DNA of 64,000 bases from an uncultured Bacteroidales bacterium (GTDB lineage: Bacteria > Bacteroidota > Bacteroidia > Bacteroidales > P3), in NCBI GenBank assembly GCA_905234665.1, contig CAJOIV010000005.1, forward strand, positions 1-64,000, given 5' to 3'. A program made the position numbers and the translations under genes. The notes under the pieces were generated by a model. It did not search any database and had not been told where the DNA came from. It saw only the letters and a program-made list of their open reading frames with translations. Below, piece after piece: positions 10,068 through 21,600 of this stretch (positions within the stretch are counted from its first letter, which is position 1; each line of letters opens with the position of its first letter).

Positions 10068-11075
10068 CTATATCATCTTCAGGTAGTTGATTTCTTTCTC
10101 GGTAAGCTCGCGGTAGCGGCCGCGGGGAAGGTCCTTCTTGGTCAAACCTGCGAAAACCACCCTGTCCAGTTTGTGGACATTGTATCCCAGGCTCTCAAAG
10201 ATGCGGCGTACGATGCGGTTTTTCCCGGAATGCAGCTCCACTCCCACAACACGCTTGTCGTTCATGCCGTCGACATACTGCACATCGTCCACATGAATTG
10301 GACCATCGTCGAGGGTGATACCCTCCATCATTTTCCTCATATCCTCCTTTGTCACAGGTTTGTCCAACTCCACATGGTAGATCTTGTATATGTTCGACGA
10401 TGGGTGAGTCAGTTTCTTGGCCATGTCGCCGTCGTTCGTGAAAAGAAGCAGACCCGTTGTCGCACGGTCCAGTCGTCCAACAGGATAGATACGCTCTGGG
10501 CATGCTCCGTCTATCAGCATCATCACCGTCTGGCGCTCCTGAGGGTCGTCGACAGTCGTGATAAATCCTTTCGGCTTGTTCAGCAGGAAGTAGCGGAGTT
10601 TTTCCGACCGCAACGTCTCTCCACCGTAATTCACCACGTCGCCAGGCATCACTTGATAGCCCATCTCGGTCACGACTTTCCCGTTCACCGTCACGCTTCC
10701 TGCCGAGATAAGCTTATCCGCTTCCCGTCGCGAGCAAATGCCCGCATGGGCTATATATTTATTCAGTCGGATGGCCCCTTTCTTTTCAACGTCCCCGCTT
10801 TTAGGATTCGGAGAGGGCTTTTCTCTCCTCGGCGCCGAGCTCTTTTTGGGGGCAAAGTCTCTCTCGTTCTGGGTCTTCGGGGCAGTTCTCTCCTTTCTGG
10901 GAGAGATTCCGTCTCTCTTGCTTCCAGAGTTGGCTCCTGCTCCTGGTTTCTTGGCTCCATAGGTGGCTCCGGACCTCTTGGCTCCGGATGCAGCTCCCAC
11001 TCTCTTGGTTTTGGTTTCAGGCCCCTTCGGACCTTTTCCTTCGCCGCCCTCACGGCGGTAATTCTTTCTTTCCAT
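10068..11075 (-). CDS. Pseudouridine synthase, RsuA/RluB/RluF family
   Basis: It isomerises a uridine in rRNA to pseudouridine. Residues 1-100 are a low-complexity tail rich in Lys, Arg, Gly and Pro that probably contacts RNA. An S4 domain starts at residue 101 (IRLNKYIAHAGICSRREAD), and the catalytic motif GRLDRATTGLL places the active Asp at residue 203. Such basic N-terminal extensions are frequent in Bacteroidota RluB-like proteins. The gene is the last of a minus-strand run with pheT and a small unknown gene (12 bp upstream) and is followed by a terminator. Whether the site is that of RluB or RsuA cannot be told from the sequence. Confidence 0.9.
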   Translation of the reverse strand: MERKNYRREGGEGKGPKGPETKTKRVGAASGAKRSGATYGAKKPGAGANSGSKRDGISPRKERTAPKTQNERDFAPKKSSAPRREKPSPNPKSGDVEKKGAIRLNKYIAHAGICSRREADKLISAGSVTVNGKVVTEMGYQVMPGDVVNYGGETLRSEKLRYFLLNKPKGFITTVDDPQERQTVMMLIDGACPERIYPVGRLDRATTGLLLFTNDGDMAKKLTHPSSNIYKIYHVELDKPVTKEDMRKMMEGITLDDGPIHVDDVQYVDGMNDKRVVGVELHSGKNRIVRRIFESLGYNVHKLDRVVFAGLTKKDLPRGRYRELTEKEINYLKMI

Positions 11076-11087
11076 TATCGTTAGTCT

Positions 11088-11564
11088 TTAGAATTTGTAC
11101 TTATAGGGAAACGCCCTGTCCAGTTCCTGATGGTTGCGGACAAAGGCCACGGCTTCAGCCAACTGCAGCAGGATATCCAGTTTCATGAACCTCAGCCACG
11201 ATTGCGCTTTTTCCTCTTCGCGACAGGCCAAGGCAAACATCAGGTTCGCCTGGTGCAGGTGCATCTTCACCCATGCAAGGGCCCGCTTGTCGCCATCGAT
11301 GGCATGGCTCAGCAGTCCCAACCACCCGTTGCCTGTCTTCACGAGAAACTGTTCGGCATTGGGGTCGTCGTGTAGGAAATTGCTGAAAGCCCCCAGCTCT
11401 GGGTATCCATTCTCCACAAGCCACTGGAAGAAAGTGTCCTTTCCTTCGATGGACTTCTCCAGTGCCAGCAACACCTTGACATTGTAGCTTAACAATCCCG
11501 GCCGGACGGCGTCTGGAGCCTTTTTTGCTGTTACGGGTGCTGTATCAACTGCGGATTGTGGCAT
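11088..11564 (-). CDS. Small helical protein of unknown function downstream of pheT
   Basis: About 158 residues. The start chosen is ATG at 11564, which overlaps the end of pheT by 20 bp; a longer reading from 11612 would add 16 residues that are only pheT in another frame. The protein has no signal peptide or membrane segment. It looks mostly alpha-helical, with several conserved-looking aromatic and charged stretches (WLGLLSHAIDGDKRAL, WVKMHLHQANLMFALA). I do not recognise the family. Its position between pheT and an rRNA-modifying enzyme suggests co-transcription but does not give a function. Confidence 0.7.
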   Translation of the reverse strand: MPQSAVDTAPVTAKKAPDAVRPGLLSYNVKVLLALEKSIEGKDTFFQWLVENGYPELGAFSNFLHDDPNAEQFLVKTGNGWLGLLSHAIDGDKRALAWVKMHLHQANLMFALACREEEKAQSWLRFMKLDILLQLAEAVAFVRNHQELDRAFPYKYKF

Positions 11565-14079
11565 GCAGCTGTTCTTCGAGGTTTTTCTGCAGTTTGGCCA
11601 TGACGGTCTCAATCTGCTTGTCGGTAAGGGTTTTTTCCTTGTCCTGGAGGATGAAACTGACAGCGTAGGACTTCATTCCTTCGGTGATGCCCTTGCCCTC
11701 GTAGACATCGAACAGGCCAACCTTCTTCAGCAGTCGCTTCTCGGTGTTGTAGGCTACCCGCTCGATGTCGGCAAAGGTCACCTTCTTCTCGAGCACCAAG
11801 GCCAAGTCGCGGCGCACTTCAGGGAAGTTGGGCACCTCGGCATAGAGCACCTCCTTGTCGGGATAGCTCTTGAGCAGCAGGCTCCAGTTGATGTCGGCAT
11901 AGTACACCTCCTGCTTGCAGTCCATGCTGCGCAGAAAGTCCTTGCCCAACCGGCCGAAAGAGCAAAGCTGTTTCTTGCTGTCTTTGAACACCACATCGAT
12001 ACCCTCGGCGTAGTATTTCTCGGCGGCGGGCTGGAACTGCAGGCGGGTCATGTTCATCCGCATGCGGCGTAGGATGTTCATTACGTGTCCCTTCAGGTGA
12101 TAGAAGTCGATGGGCGTGGCGGGCACCTTCCAACTCTCGGGCTGCAGGTTGCCGGTCATCCAGATGGAGAAATGTTGGGTCTCGTTATACTTCTGGGTGA
12201 CAGGGATGTCGCTATCGTTGCCTGTTGCCGCTACCTGTCCTTCCGGAGTCTTCCTGTAGGACCTGCCGAACTCGTATAGCTTCAGGTCTTTCTGCTTGTA
12301 GTTGATGTTGCGTACAATGCACTCCATGCCGCCATACAGCAGTGTTTGGCGCATGACGTTGAGTTCTTTGCTCAATGGGTTGAGAATGCGCACACAGTCA
12401 GCCTCGGGGAAATCTTCGTTTCCTTCGTAGTACCCCGACTTGGTGAGCGAGTTGTTCATAATCTCGCTGAATCCGTTGTCGGTCAGAAGGTCGCTGACGA
12501 TGTTCTGCAGTTTTCTTGGATTGGGCTTGGGACTATAGGAGAGGCAACTGTTGAGCTCTTCCTCGAAGTGGATGTTGTTGTATCCATAGATGCGCATGAT
12601 TTCCTCCACCACGTCGCATTCGCGGTATACATCCACCTTGCAGGTGGGGATGCGGAGGGTCATGCCTTCGGCATCCTCCGAGGCAATCTCGATGTCGAGG
12701 GAACGGAGTGCAGTATGCATGGCTTCACGTGGGAGAGCCTGTCCCACAAGGGCGTCGACACGGGCGTAGCTCAGACTGACGGTGGTGCGCTCGATGGGGG
12801 CGGGGTAGATGTCGACCATCTCGGAGGCGACAACGGCACCTGCCAGTTCCTGCATCAGACCCACGGCACGACGCAGGGCCCACGGCGTGATGTTGGGATC
12901 GCAGCCACGCTCGTAGCGGAAGGAGGCGTCGGTCTTGAGACCGTGGCGTTTGGAGGTCTTGCGGATGGAGGTGGAATTGAAATAGGCACTCTCGAGAAAA
13001 ACGCGCGAGGTCGCCTCGGTGATGCCGCTCTTCTGGCCGCCGAAGACTCCGGCTATGCACATCGGTTGAGGCTCGTTCGCTCCTCCGTCGCGGTCGCCTC
13101 CACCGGCGTTGCATATCATGAGGTCGCGTCGGTCGAGTTTGCGTTCTATGCCGTCGAGTGTGACGAAAGGTGTGTCCTGGGGAAGTGTCCGGACCACGAC
13201 ATGGTCGCCCGCAATCTTGTCGGCATCGAAGGCGTGGAGGGGTTGACCGACCTCCATGAGAACAAAGTTAGTGATGTCGACGATGTTGTTGATGGGGCGT
13301 ATGCCGACGGTGCGGAGGCGGGTCTGTAGCCATTCGGGCGAGTCCTGCACATGCACGTTCTCCAGCGTGATGCCCGTGTATCGCGGACACAACTCGGGCT
13401 CTTCGACGGTGACACGGATGGGATGCCCGCTTCCCGTGCATTTCAACGGCGTTTTCGCCGTTTCCGGCCATTGTATCTTGAGGTTCTTGCCCTTCCGTGT
13501 GTTGAGCACGGCGACGACATCCCTCGCCACGCCGATATGGCTGGTGGCGTCGCTGCGGTTGGCGGTGATGGCCACCTCCAGGACGTAGTCGTCCGTCAGC
13601 CCGAAATACTCCTTGGCCGCCATGCCTACAGGGGCGTCGTCGGGCAACACCATGATGCCGGCATGGTCCGAGCCCAGTTGCAACTCGTCGGCAGCGCACA
13701 GCATACCCTCGCTGACGGCACCGCGCAGCTTGCCTTTCTTGATCTCGTAGAACTCGGTGTCGGAGGTATAGATTTTTGTGCCGATCTGGGCGCAGACAAC
13801 CTTCTGTCCGGCGGCGACGTTCGGGGCCCCGCAGACGATGTTCAGCGGCTTTTCGCCTCCCACGTCGACAGTGGTCAGGTGCAGGTGGTCGCTGTCGGGA
13901 TGCGGTTCGCAAGTCAGCACCTGGGCGATGACCACGTGCTCGAGGCCGCCGCGGATGCTCTCCACCTTCTCGATGCCCTCAACCTCGAGGCCGCTGAAGG
14001 TTAGCAGGTCATCCAATTCGTTGGGCGTCATTCCGCCCAGGGCTACATACTGTTTTAGCCAGTCGAATGATATCTTCAT
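11545..14079 (-). CDS. pheT: Phenylalanyl-tRNA synthetase beta chain
   Basis: 844 residues, the usual length of the bacterial beta subunit. Domains in order are the N-terminal B1 (MKISFDWLKQYV), the EMAP/tRNA-binding domain (HPDSDHLHLTTVDVG), the B3/B4 editing domain (ITLENVHVQ, HAFDADKI), the B5 domain and the catalytic-like core, and a C-terminal ferredoxin-fold anticodon-binding domain (FPEVRRDLALVL). The pheS alpha subunit is not in this window. The start overlaps the stop of the upstream glycosyltransferase gene by 4 bp (ATGA), showing translational coupling. Confidence 0.97.
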   Translation of the reverse strand: MKISFDWLKQYVALGGMTPNELDDLLTFSGLEVEGIEKVESIRGGLEHVVIAQVLTCEPHPDSDHLHLTTVDVGGEKPLNIVCGAPNVAAGQKVVCAQIGTKIYTSDTEFYEIKKGKLRGAVSEGMLCAADELQLGSDHAGIMVLPDDAPVGMAAKEYFGLTDDYVLEVAITANRSDATSHIGVARDVVAVLNTRKGKNLKIQWPETAKTPLKCTGSGHPIRVTVEEPELCPRYTGITLENVHVQDSPEWLQTRLRTVGIRPINNIVDITNFVLMEVGQPLHAFDADKIAGDHVVVRTLPQDTPFVTLDGIERKLDRRDLMICNAGGGDRDGGANEPQPMCIAGVFGGQKSGITEATSRVFLESAYFNSTSIRKTSKRHGLKTDASFRYERGCDPNITPWALRRAVGLMQELAGAVVASEMVDIYPAPIERTTVSLSYARVDALVGQALPREAMHTALRSLDIEIASEDAEGMTLRIPTCKVDVYRECDVVEEIMRIYGYNNIHFEEELNSCLSYSPKPNPRKLQNIVSDLLTDNGFSEIMNNSLTKSGYYEGNEDFPEADCVRILNPLSKELNVMRQTLLYGGMECIVRNINYKQKDLKLYEFGRSYRKTPEGQVAATGNDSDIPVTQKYNETQHFSIWMTGNLQPESWKVPATPIDFYHLKGHVMNILRRMRMNMTRLQFQPAAEKYYAEGIDVVFKDSKKQLCSFGRLGKDFLRSMDCKQEVYYADINWSLLLKSYPDKEVLYAEVPNFPEVRRDLALVLEKKVTFADIERVAYNTEKRLLKKVGLFDVYEGKGITEGMKSYAVSFILQDKEKTLTDKQIETVMAKLQKNLEEQLHATIRS

Positions 14080-15548
14080 ATTTGTGATGTTTTATGTTTT
14101 TGCAGGTTGAAAAGGTTGTATCTTTCTGTCTTGAGGGGTACTTTGCGGAAATGGCCTTGCGCAAGTCCGGTAGGGGTTCCGTCGGTGAGGAGGTGGCGGT
14201 AGGGTAGCGTCGTGTCCTCCATGTCGGAAACGGGCATGAGTGAAATCTTTTTCTCGCGGTAATAATAGTAGATGAGCGAGTATTCCTCTCTCATGCAGTC
14301 GGGTATGGCCACATGCTCCCCTTCTTCCAGGCAGGGAAGGATGAGCTGCATGTCGTTCTGCAGGGCAATGTCGCGTCCGGGCTTGCCGTAATAGGATGCG
14401 TTGAGCCACACGGCACAGGCCACGGCAATGACTGCCAAGGCGGTAGTGGCTAGATTGAAAGTCCGGCCGGCGCGGCTTAACCAACTCTCTATGGCGTTGT
14501 GCACAAGTGAACCCAGTGCCACGGCGAGGAAGGGGAAAACGGTGAGGATGTAGAAGTCCCGCTGCTTGGTGCTAACCATGATGGGTATGACTCCGGCGAG
14601 GGTTAGCAGGAGGAAAGTCAGGAATGTGTGCCGGTCTTCCTTCGAAGGCAGGGTTTGGTTTTCTTTGCCCCGCGTCAGCCATGCCGCGATGAGGCATACG
14701 GCGGTGATTGCGAAGACGATGAGGGTCTGTTTCAGGAACTTTACGATGATATACCAGCGGCTGTCGACGACGGGCGCTTTCATGCCTCCGACGACCTGAT
14801 TGGAGAAATATTTTCCGAGATAATCCCAAGCTTCGGGGCAGCAGATGGCCAGGATGAAGCCGCAGAGCGACAGGGAAGCCGCCAGTACAAGGGTCTGCAA
14901 GACGGCTTTTCCCAACGTCTGCTTCTGTCGCCCGCTTGGGGGGTAGAGGGTGTCGGTTAGCCAAAGGATGAGAGGGAATGCCAGGGGGTAGAGGCCGGTG
15001 AAACCTTTGGTGAGGAAGGCAAGGAAGAGAAATAGGCCGCCGAGGGCTGTCCACAGGAATCGGGACCATCGTCGGGGGGAGTTGTGCATCATGCACAGCA
15101 CGGCGGAGAGGACGAATACAGCCATCGTGCATTCCAGCAGGATGCAGTGGGAGCTGAGGGTCACGACAGGTACAAGAATCCACAGCAGCAGCGGCAGCCA
15201 TCCTGTGTCGGCACCGTGTCCGGTGTGTTTCCACAGCCGGAGAATCAGCAGTGCGGTGATAAGTACGATGAGCATTGCGTATACCCTTGTCACCCAAAGC
15301 GATGTTCCGAACACTCTGTAGAACAGCGACAGCATCCACATGGCCAGCGTCGGGTGTTCGTAGAAATGGGGGAATATCGAGTCGGAGTGTACGGGATGCC
15401 ACATATCGCCGATGCCCTCAGCCATGTTGGCGGCGATGTTGCTATAGGTGAGACCATCTATGAACATCCCCGTGGTGAACAGACTGTCGCCCACCAGCAG
15501 CAGGAACGTCGCCGCGACGATGATATAGGCATTCAGGCATTTACTCAT
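14076..15548 (-). CDS. GT39/ArnT-like membrane glycosyltransferase
   Basis: 490 residues with about ten or more hydrophobic segments. The N-terminal loop has acidic residues after the first membrane helix (FIDGLTYSNIAANMAEG) and then HPTLAMWMLSLFYRVFG, which is the pattern of polyprenyl-phosphate-sugar dependent glycosyltransferases (PMT/ArnT type). Such enzymes move a sugar from a lipid carrier to lipid A, a glycan or a protein on the periplasmic side. The acceptor is not evident. It lies between glnS and pheT; the gap to glnS is a heptamer array and the 3' end overlaps pheT. Confidence 0.8.
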   Translation of the reverse strand: MSKCLNAYIIVAATFLLLVGDSLFTTGMFIDGLTYSNIAANMAEGIGDMWHPVHSDSIFPHFYEHPTLAMWMLSLFYRVFGTSLWVTRVYAMLIVLITALLILRLWKHTGHGADTGWLPLLLWILVPVVTLSSHCILLECTMAVFVLSAVLCMMHNSPRRWSRFLWTALGGLFLFLAFLTKGFTGLYPLAFPLILWLTDTLYPPSGRQKQTLGKAVLQTLVLAASLSLCGFILAICCPEAWDYLGKYFSNQVVGGMKAPVVDSRWYIIVKFLKQTLIVFAITAVCLIAAWLTRGKENQTLPSKEDRHTFLTFLLLTLAGVIPIMVSTKQRDFYILTVFPFLAVALGSLVHNAIESWLSRAGRTFNLATTALAVIAVACAVWLNASYYGKPGRDIALQNDMQLILPCLEEGEHVAIPDCMREEYSLIYYYYREKKISLMPVSDMEDTTLPYRHLLTDGTPTGLAQGHFRKVPLKTERYNLFNLQKHKTSQI

Positions 15549-15556
15549 TCACACAT

Positions 15557-15587
15557 TTCTTACTTCTTAGTTCTTACTTTCTTTCTT
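15557..15587 (-). repeat. Heptamer array (AAGTAAG / AACTAAG) at glnS end
   Basis: On the minus strand units AAGTAAG, AACTAAG and AAGTAAG run through the last codons of glnS, supply its TAA stop and reach almost to the start of the glycosyltransferase gene. It belongs to the same family as 633-677. Confidence 0.8.
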
Positions 15588-17261
15588 CCAGCTGTCTTTG
15601 AGGGTGCAGATTCGGTTGAAGACAAGGTGTTCAGGTGTACTGTCATAGTCGGTGCCGAAGTATCCCATGCGTTCAAACTGGAAACGTGCCGGCTGAGGGA
15701 TTCCATTCTCGTCAACACCCATGCGGGCCTCGGCGAGCGAAGGCTCCAGTTTGGCATTCTGGACCACACGGAGGCTGTCGGGATTGAGGTTGTCGAGGAA
15801 AGTCTTTCCTTCTTCCACCTCGTCGGGAGTCTCGGAGGCAAAGAGGCGGTCGAATAGCCGCACCTCGGCATCGATAGCATGCTTGGCACTTACCCAGTGG
15901 AGGGTTCCCTTGACCTTGCGTCCGTCGGGGGCATCGCCGCCGCGGGTGGCGGGGTCGTAGGTGCAATGGATGCAGGTGATATTGCCGTCGGCATCCTTCT
16001 CCACACTCTGTGCGGTGACGAAGTAGGCATACCTGAGGCGCACCTCCTGGCCGATGGCCATGCGGAAATACTTTTTGGGTGCCACCTCCATGAAGTCGTC
16101 ACGTTCTATATATAGTTCGCGCGAGAAGGGGACCTTGCGGGTGCCGTCGGCGGGGTTCTCGGGGTTGTTGATGGCGTCGAGCCATTCTTCCTGGTCTTGG
16201 GGGTAGTTGTCGATGACGACCTTCACGGGGTCGATGACGGCCATGCGGCGGGGGGCTATCTTGTTCAGATGGTCGCGCAGGCTGTTCTCCAGACGCACAT
16301 AGTCGATGACGTTGTCGCGTTTGGCCACACCAATATCTTCGCAGAAGTTGCGGATGCTCTCAGGCGTGTAGCCGCGGCGACGCAGACCGCAGATGGTGGG
16401 CATGCGGGGGTCGTCCCACCCGCTCACGTGATGCTCCTTCACGAGTTGCAGCAGTTTCCGCTTGCTCATCACCGTGTAGTTGATGTTCAGACGGGCGAAC
16501 TCGTACTGGTGGCTGGGCCAGATTCCCAGTTGTTCTATGAACCAGTCGTATAGCGGACGGTGGATGTCGAACTCCAGTGTGCAGATGCTATGGGTGATAT
16601 GCTCGATAGAGTCGCTTTGTCCGTGGGCATAGTCGTACATGGGGTATATACACCATTTGTTGCCTGTGCGATGGTGTTCGGCATGCAGAATGCGGTACAT
16701 AATGGGGTCGCGGAACTGCATGTTGGGATGGGCCATGTCTATCTTGGCACGGAGCACCTTCTCGCCATCGGCGAACTCGCCGTTGCGCATCCTTTGGAAG
16801 AGGTCGAGGTTTTCCTCGACGCTGCGATTGCGCCACGGGCTGTCGACGCCAGGTGTGGTGACGGTGCCACGGTTGGCGCGGATCTCTTCCAGACTCTGGT
16901 CGTCAACGTAGGCGAGACCTTTCTTAATGAGTACCATGGCCCACTCATAAAGTTGCTCGAAGTAGTCGCTGGCATAGTGCACGCCCGCCCACTCGAATCC
17001 AAGCCAACGGATGTCCTGCTGGATAGAGTCCACATATTCGGTGTCTTCCTTAACAGGATTGGTGTCGTCAAAACGCAGGTTGGTCTTGCCTCCATATTTC
17101 TTGGCGAGGCCGAAGTTAAGACAGATGGATTTGGCGTGGCCGATATGAAGGTATCCATTGGGCTCCGGCGGGAAGCGGGTGAGGATACTGCTGTAGGTTC
17201 CTTCGTTGAGGCCCTGTTCAATGATTTCTTCTAAGAAGTTAAGGTTCTGTTTCTCTTCCAT
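15567..17261 (-). CDS. glnS: Glutaminyl-tRNA synthetase
   Basis: 564 residues. The class I signature is present as YLHIGHAKS near residue 40 and [10 protein letters not shown] as the KMSKS loop, followed by the GlnRS/GluRS catalytic core and the C-terminal two-barrel anticodon domain. [11 protein letters not shown] is typical of GlnRS rather than bacterial GluRS. It charges tRNA-Gln directly, so the organism need not use the amidotransferase route for Gln. The last three residues (SKN) and the stop lie inside a heptamer repeat. tyrS ends 11 bp upstream, so the two are probably co-transcribed. Confidence 0.97.
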   Translation of the reverse strand: MEEKQNLNFLEEIIEQGLNEGTYSSILTRFPPEPNGYLHIGHAKSICLNFGLAKKYGGKTNLRFDDTNPVKEDTEYVDSIQQDIRWLGFEWAGVHYASDYFEQLYEWAMVLIKKGLAYVDDQSLEEIRANRGTVTTPGVDSPWRNRSVEENLDLFQRMRNGEFADGEKVLRAKIDMAHPNMQFRDPIMYRILHAEHHRTGNKWCIYPMYDYAHGQSDSIEHITHSICTLEFDIHRPLYDWFIEQLGIWPSHQYEFARLNINYTVMSKRKLLQLVKEHHVSGWDDPRMPTICGLRRRGYTPESIRNFCEDIGVAKRDNVIDYVRLENSLRDHLNKIAPRRMAVIDPVKVVIDNYPQDQEEWLDAINNPENPADGTRKVPFSRELYIERDDFMEVAPKKYFRMAIGQEVRLRYAYFVTAQSVEKDADGNITCIHCTYDPATRGGDAPDGRKVKGTLHWVSAKHAIDAEVRLFDRLFASETPDEVEEGKTFLDNLNPDSLRVVQNAKLEPSLAEARMGVDENGIPQPARFQFERMGYFGTDYDSTPEHLVFNRICTLKDSWKKESKN

Positions 17262-17272
17262 GATGTGGTGGT

Positions 17273-18553
17273 TTATATGACGTTGACGAGGTAGTAGTTT
17301 TTCTTGCCTTTTTGTACAAGTATGCAGCCGCTTGCAAGAATATCGTCAACAGTGACTATACGGTCCTCTCCGGCTTTGACTTTGTTGAGGGAGATGGAGT
17401 TTTGCTTCAGTTCGCGCCGGATGGCTCCTTTCGACTCGAACATTTGTGTCTGAACTGCAGCGAGGTCGACAAGCGAGATGCCTTCCTCGATAACGCTGCG
17501 GGCAATGGTATACTGCGGGACACCCTCGAACACGGAGAGGAGTGTTTCGCGATCCAGGGCGTTAAGTTGTTCCGTGGTGCCCTTGCCAAATAGAAGTTCT
17601 GATGCGGATACAGCGGTCTGGTAGTCTTTCTCGGAGTGGACACGGCAGGTGATGTCTTTGGCCAGAGCCTTCTGCAGCAGACGTTGCTCAGGGGCTTCGG
17701 CGTGCCTCTTTTCCAAATCCTCGATTTCCTCGCGGTTGAGTAGGGTGAAGATGCGGATGTAACGGGCAGAGTCCACGTCGGAACAATTGAGCCAGAATTG
17801 GTAGAACTTGTAAGGAGAAGTCTTCTCGGGGTCGAGCCAGACATTTCCACCTTCTGTCTTTCCGAATTTGGTGCCGTCGGCCTTCGTGATGAGAGGGCAG
17901 GTGAGGGCGAAGGCTTCACCGCCTTCCATGCGGCGGATGAGTTCCGTGCCGGTGGTGATATTGCCCCATTGGTCGCTGCCTCCCATCTGTAGTTTGCAGC
18001 CGTGGGTGCGGTACAATGTCAGGAAGTCGTAACCCTGCAGTAGTTGGTAGCTGAATTCGGTGAACGAGATGCCGGTCTCCATGCGTTTCTTGACACTGTC
18101 TTTGGTCATCATGTAGTTTACGGTGATATGCTTGCCGACATCGCGGATGAAGTCGAGGAATAGGTAGTCTTTCATCCAGTCGTAGTTGTTCAGCACCTGT
18201 GCGCCATTCTTGGGGCAGTCAAAGTCGAGGAATTTCGAGAGTTGCCGTTTGATGCAGTCTACATTGTGCTGCACCTCCTCCACCGTGAGGAGCTTGCGCT
18301 CTTGTGCCTTGAAACTCGGGTCGCCAATCATTCCTGTCGCGCCGCCTACGACGGCTAAGGGTCTGTGCCCCGCCATCTGGAGGTGCTTCAGCAGCATGAT
18401 GGAAACAAGATGCCCTATGTGCAGTGAGTCGGCCGTGGGGTCTATACCCACATAAGCCGTTGTCATTTCTTTGGATAGTTGCTCCTCAGTGCCTGGCATC
18501 ATGTCATGTATCATCCCGCGCCAGCGGAGCTCTTCAACAAGGTTTGTCTTCAT
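17273..18553 (-). CDS. tyrS: Tyrosyl-tRNA synthetase
   Basis: 426 residues, normal for bacterial TyrRS. It has the class I motif SLHIGHL after YVGIDPTAD, the tyrosine-binding segment [11 protein letters not shown], a KFGKT form of the KMSKS loop, and a C-terminal S4 RNA-binding domain ([20 protein letters not shown]). It is the first gene of a minus-strand run through glnS, the glycosyltransferase and pheT. The terminator of the upstream gene lies 28 bp before its start. Confidence 0.97.
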   Translation of the reverse strand: MKTNLVEELRWRGMIHDMMPGTEEQLSKEMTTAYVGIDPTADSLHIGHLVSIMLLKHLQMAGHRPLAVVGGATGMIGDPSFKAQERKLLTVEEVQHNVDCIKRQLSKFLDFDCPKNGAQVLNNYDWMKDYLFLDFIRDVGKHITVNYMMTKDSVKKRMETGISFTEFSYQLLQGYDFLTLYRTHGCKLQMGGSDQWGNITTGTELIRRMEGGEAFALTCPLITKADGTKFGKTEGGNVWLDPEKTSPYKFYQFWLNCSDVDSARYIRIFTLLNREEIEDLEKRHAEAPEQRLLQKALAKDITCRVHSEKDYQTAVSASELLFGKGTTEQLNALDRETLLSVFEGVPQYTIARSVIEEGISLVDLAAVQTQMFESKGAIRRELKQNSISLNKVKAGEDRIVTVDDILASGCILVQKGKKNYYLVNVI

Positions 18554-18580
18554 AAACTGATATTGTGCTATACTAAACTA

Positions 18581-18616
18581 AAAAAAGAGGTACTGCCCGG
18601 TGGGCGAGTACCTCTT
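18581..18616 (-). terminator. Rho-independent terminator after the T9SS type A gene
   Basis: Arms AAGAGGTACT and AGTACCTCTT with a GC-rich inner stem end in a T-run on the minus strand, 17 bp after the stop of the gene at 18634. Confidence 0.85.
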
Positions 18617-18633
18617 GCAGGATTTATCTTCCG

Positions 18634-21600
18634 TTATCGGACAATCAGCTTCGAGGTGGCGGTACTCTCGCCCACGAGAACGTTCACAAGGTACATGCCT
18701 CTTGCCAGAGCCGAGCAGTCCACAGTGTGCTCTGTGGTGCCTTCGCCGAGGCGGCCAAGGTCCTTGGTCATCACGAGTCGGCCGTTGATGTCATAGACAT
18801 TCATGTGCGCCTGGCCAGCGTTTGCCACGCTCAGCTGCATCGTGGTGCTTCCCTCAGCAGGATTGGGGTAGAAACGAACAGCATTGTTGCCGGTGGCGGT
18901 GACAGTGGGGATGTCCAGGATGTCACGAGGATCGATAATCTCGTTCTCGTGGTCAACAACATAGGTGCTGTCCATGAAGATGCCGCGGCCGTAGGTTCCG
19001 AAGTAGATGGCATAGGGCCATTTGGTGCGCGGGAAGATGTAAGCTTCCTCGGTCACACCGTCGTGGCCGGTGTAGTGAATCACAGGGAAGGATTGTGTCT
19101 GCTGGCAGATGGCCGTCACGGGTACACCGTTGAATGCGCCATACTCGTTCCACACGGTGGCTTTGGGGTTCTGGGCGTAGAATACACCGTTCTCCGTGCC
19201 TACATATGCGCTACCGGTGGTATACTCAATCATTGCACTGTATGCGGGAGTGCCTGCTGCACCCACGGTGCGGAGGTTGATGGTCGGGTTGGCGGATGTG
19301 ACGTTCTCGATATAAGCCACATTGGGGCCGTCGGTCACGTCAAAGGTCACAATCAGGTTGTCTTTGCCCGTGCGGGGATCAATGGCGATGGAGGAGATGC
19401 GGCCGGGGAAGAAGTAGGTGCTGTCGCCAGTCATGATGGTGTCGGTGACGGTCACGCGGTTCTCCACCTTATAGTTCATGATATCGCGCACCTCGGGGAC
19501 GGTCTTGGAATAGTCGATGGCAGCGAGTCCTTTCACGCGGACCAGGAACGACTGGTTCAGGCTGTCGTTCTCAACCACCACGATGGCTGCATCGCCGTCC
19601 TTCGAAAGGACAGTCTGACGGGCGTAGTAGTGAGGATGGTTTGCGCTGTTCACGCAGTAGATGTGTGCCCAGAAACGGGTCTCGTTGCTATTGTCGAATA
19701 CCAGACGGAAGTCCGTGGGGTTCCAGCAGTATGAAACGTTGGTGTTGTTGGGATATCCGCTTTCCGTAGTGATGGCAAGCAGGCGGCTGGCATAGGGTGT
19801 GGCCACCTTGTGACGAAGTTCCTGACGGACGGTGAAGTTGTGATCAAAGACATGGTAGAAGGGGTAGGAGGCGTGGGCAACATCCAGGACGACAATCGAG
19901 TCGCCGGCCTTCACCTGGAAGTTCTGGCGCAGCTGGTGCTGTTCGCCGTTACGGTATACGTATGCCAGTGTGTCGATGGTGAAAACGATGCTGTCGTTAT
20001 GAGCGACATCGCCATTGGTTTCCCACAGCGAGATCTGGCCAATCTTGGGACCATTCTCAACCAGGTCGGACATGAAGGCAGAGCCATAGGTCCAGGTCTG
20101 GGTGTTGGTGAAGTTGGAATAGTCATTGTATGCGCGTCCCACGGCACCATTCGAACCCGACACGAAGAGGATGCGGCGCGAGAGGGGCTTGTACTGCGAG
20201 AAACGGCTCGCTGCAACCATGCCTCCGTCGCCGTACCACAGAATGTTGGCCTTGTGGTTGGTATTGGTGGAGTCTCTTTCGGCATTGGGGTCGTACCAAG
20301 TCGATTCGGAAACGCCGCCGTGGTGTCCCATGCGAGCCTCGATGAAGGGGCTGCCGTTGCTGTTGGCACCCGAGATGAGAGAACCGTCGGGAAGCACGGC
20401 AAGGCTGTTAATCTGGACATTGTTCAGGCCGGAATTGATGTTGAGGAAACTCTCCATGCCGTTCTTGGCCAGGTACACACCTCCATCCGTCACGATGAAG
20501 TAGTCGGTATTTCCTTCTTCTCCGTCAATGGGTGCGCGCATATCGGTGACAATCTTGTGGATGCCAGAGTGCACGAAAGCAAAGTATGAATAGACGGAGG
20601 CCATATAGTCGCCCGAGTTCAATTGGGACTCATTGTTGGAAACTACTGACCACTGGTAGGGAGCATTTTCCACGTATCCCTTGCCCTTCCACACATCGCT
20701 TCCGGCAATGTAGACCAGTGACGGGTCGTTGTTGCTCACCGTCATGGTTCCGCATGTGGAGGCATTGGCGGCAGTCGAGAAAGGTATCACCGTCGAGGTG
20801 GAAATGAGCTGCCACGAGTTGGTGTTGCGGGTCAGGTACACACCAGTCAGCAAACCATTCTTGTTGGTAACCATTGCATAGAGGTAGGAGTTGTCTGAGG
20901 GGGCAATGGCGAGGGTGATCTTGCCTGCATTCTGGCCAAAAGCGTCGCAGCTGGAGGTGATGTCCACGGGCTCAGAAGCACCAATAATGTCGCTGATTTT
21001 ATAAAGACGTCCACCCGAAGTGAAGAATCCACGGTTGAATTGCTGCGAAATCTTCACATCAGTGACATTCCCGTCAAAAACCTTCGTGGGTGCGGACATC
21101 ATCCCATTGGGATTTTCCACGCTCCAACGGAAAAGGCCCTTCGGGGTGGCCACGAAAACATATCTCGTCGCGTCAGAGATCATCTTGTCCATTTCGTTGA
21201 CACACGCAAAGTCATCGTCGGCCGATTGCGGTACAGTCTGGGTGAGGGAGGTGAACACCCTCGTGTTGGTGTTGAAAAGGAACATGCCCCGGCCCATGGC
21301 TGCAAAGCGGTTCAGTCGATTTGATTTTGGATAATAACTTTCACCTGTGCCGATAAGGATGGTGCTGTCATTAATCGTCATCATGCTGCTGATGGGGAGT
21401 GTAACCTCCTTGCCATCAAGGTAGCAAGGCATGTATTCCCATTTGTTGTCAATGAATGCATAGAGACCACCGGAAGCCGCACCGGCATAGGCTAACACAG
21501 GATTTCCCCCGAGGACCAATGAGGTTGTGCGCCCACCAATGTTGTCGGGCCCGATTTCGACAAGTTTGTCGCTTTGGTAATTTGCCTTTTGGGCGAAAAC

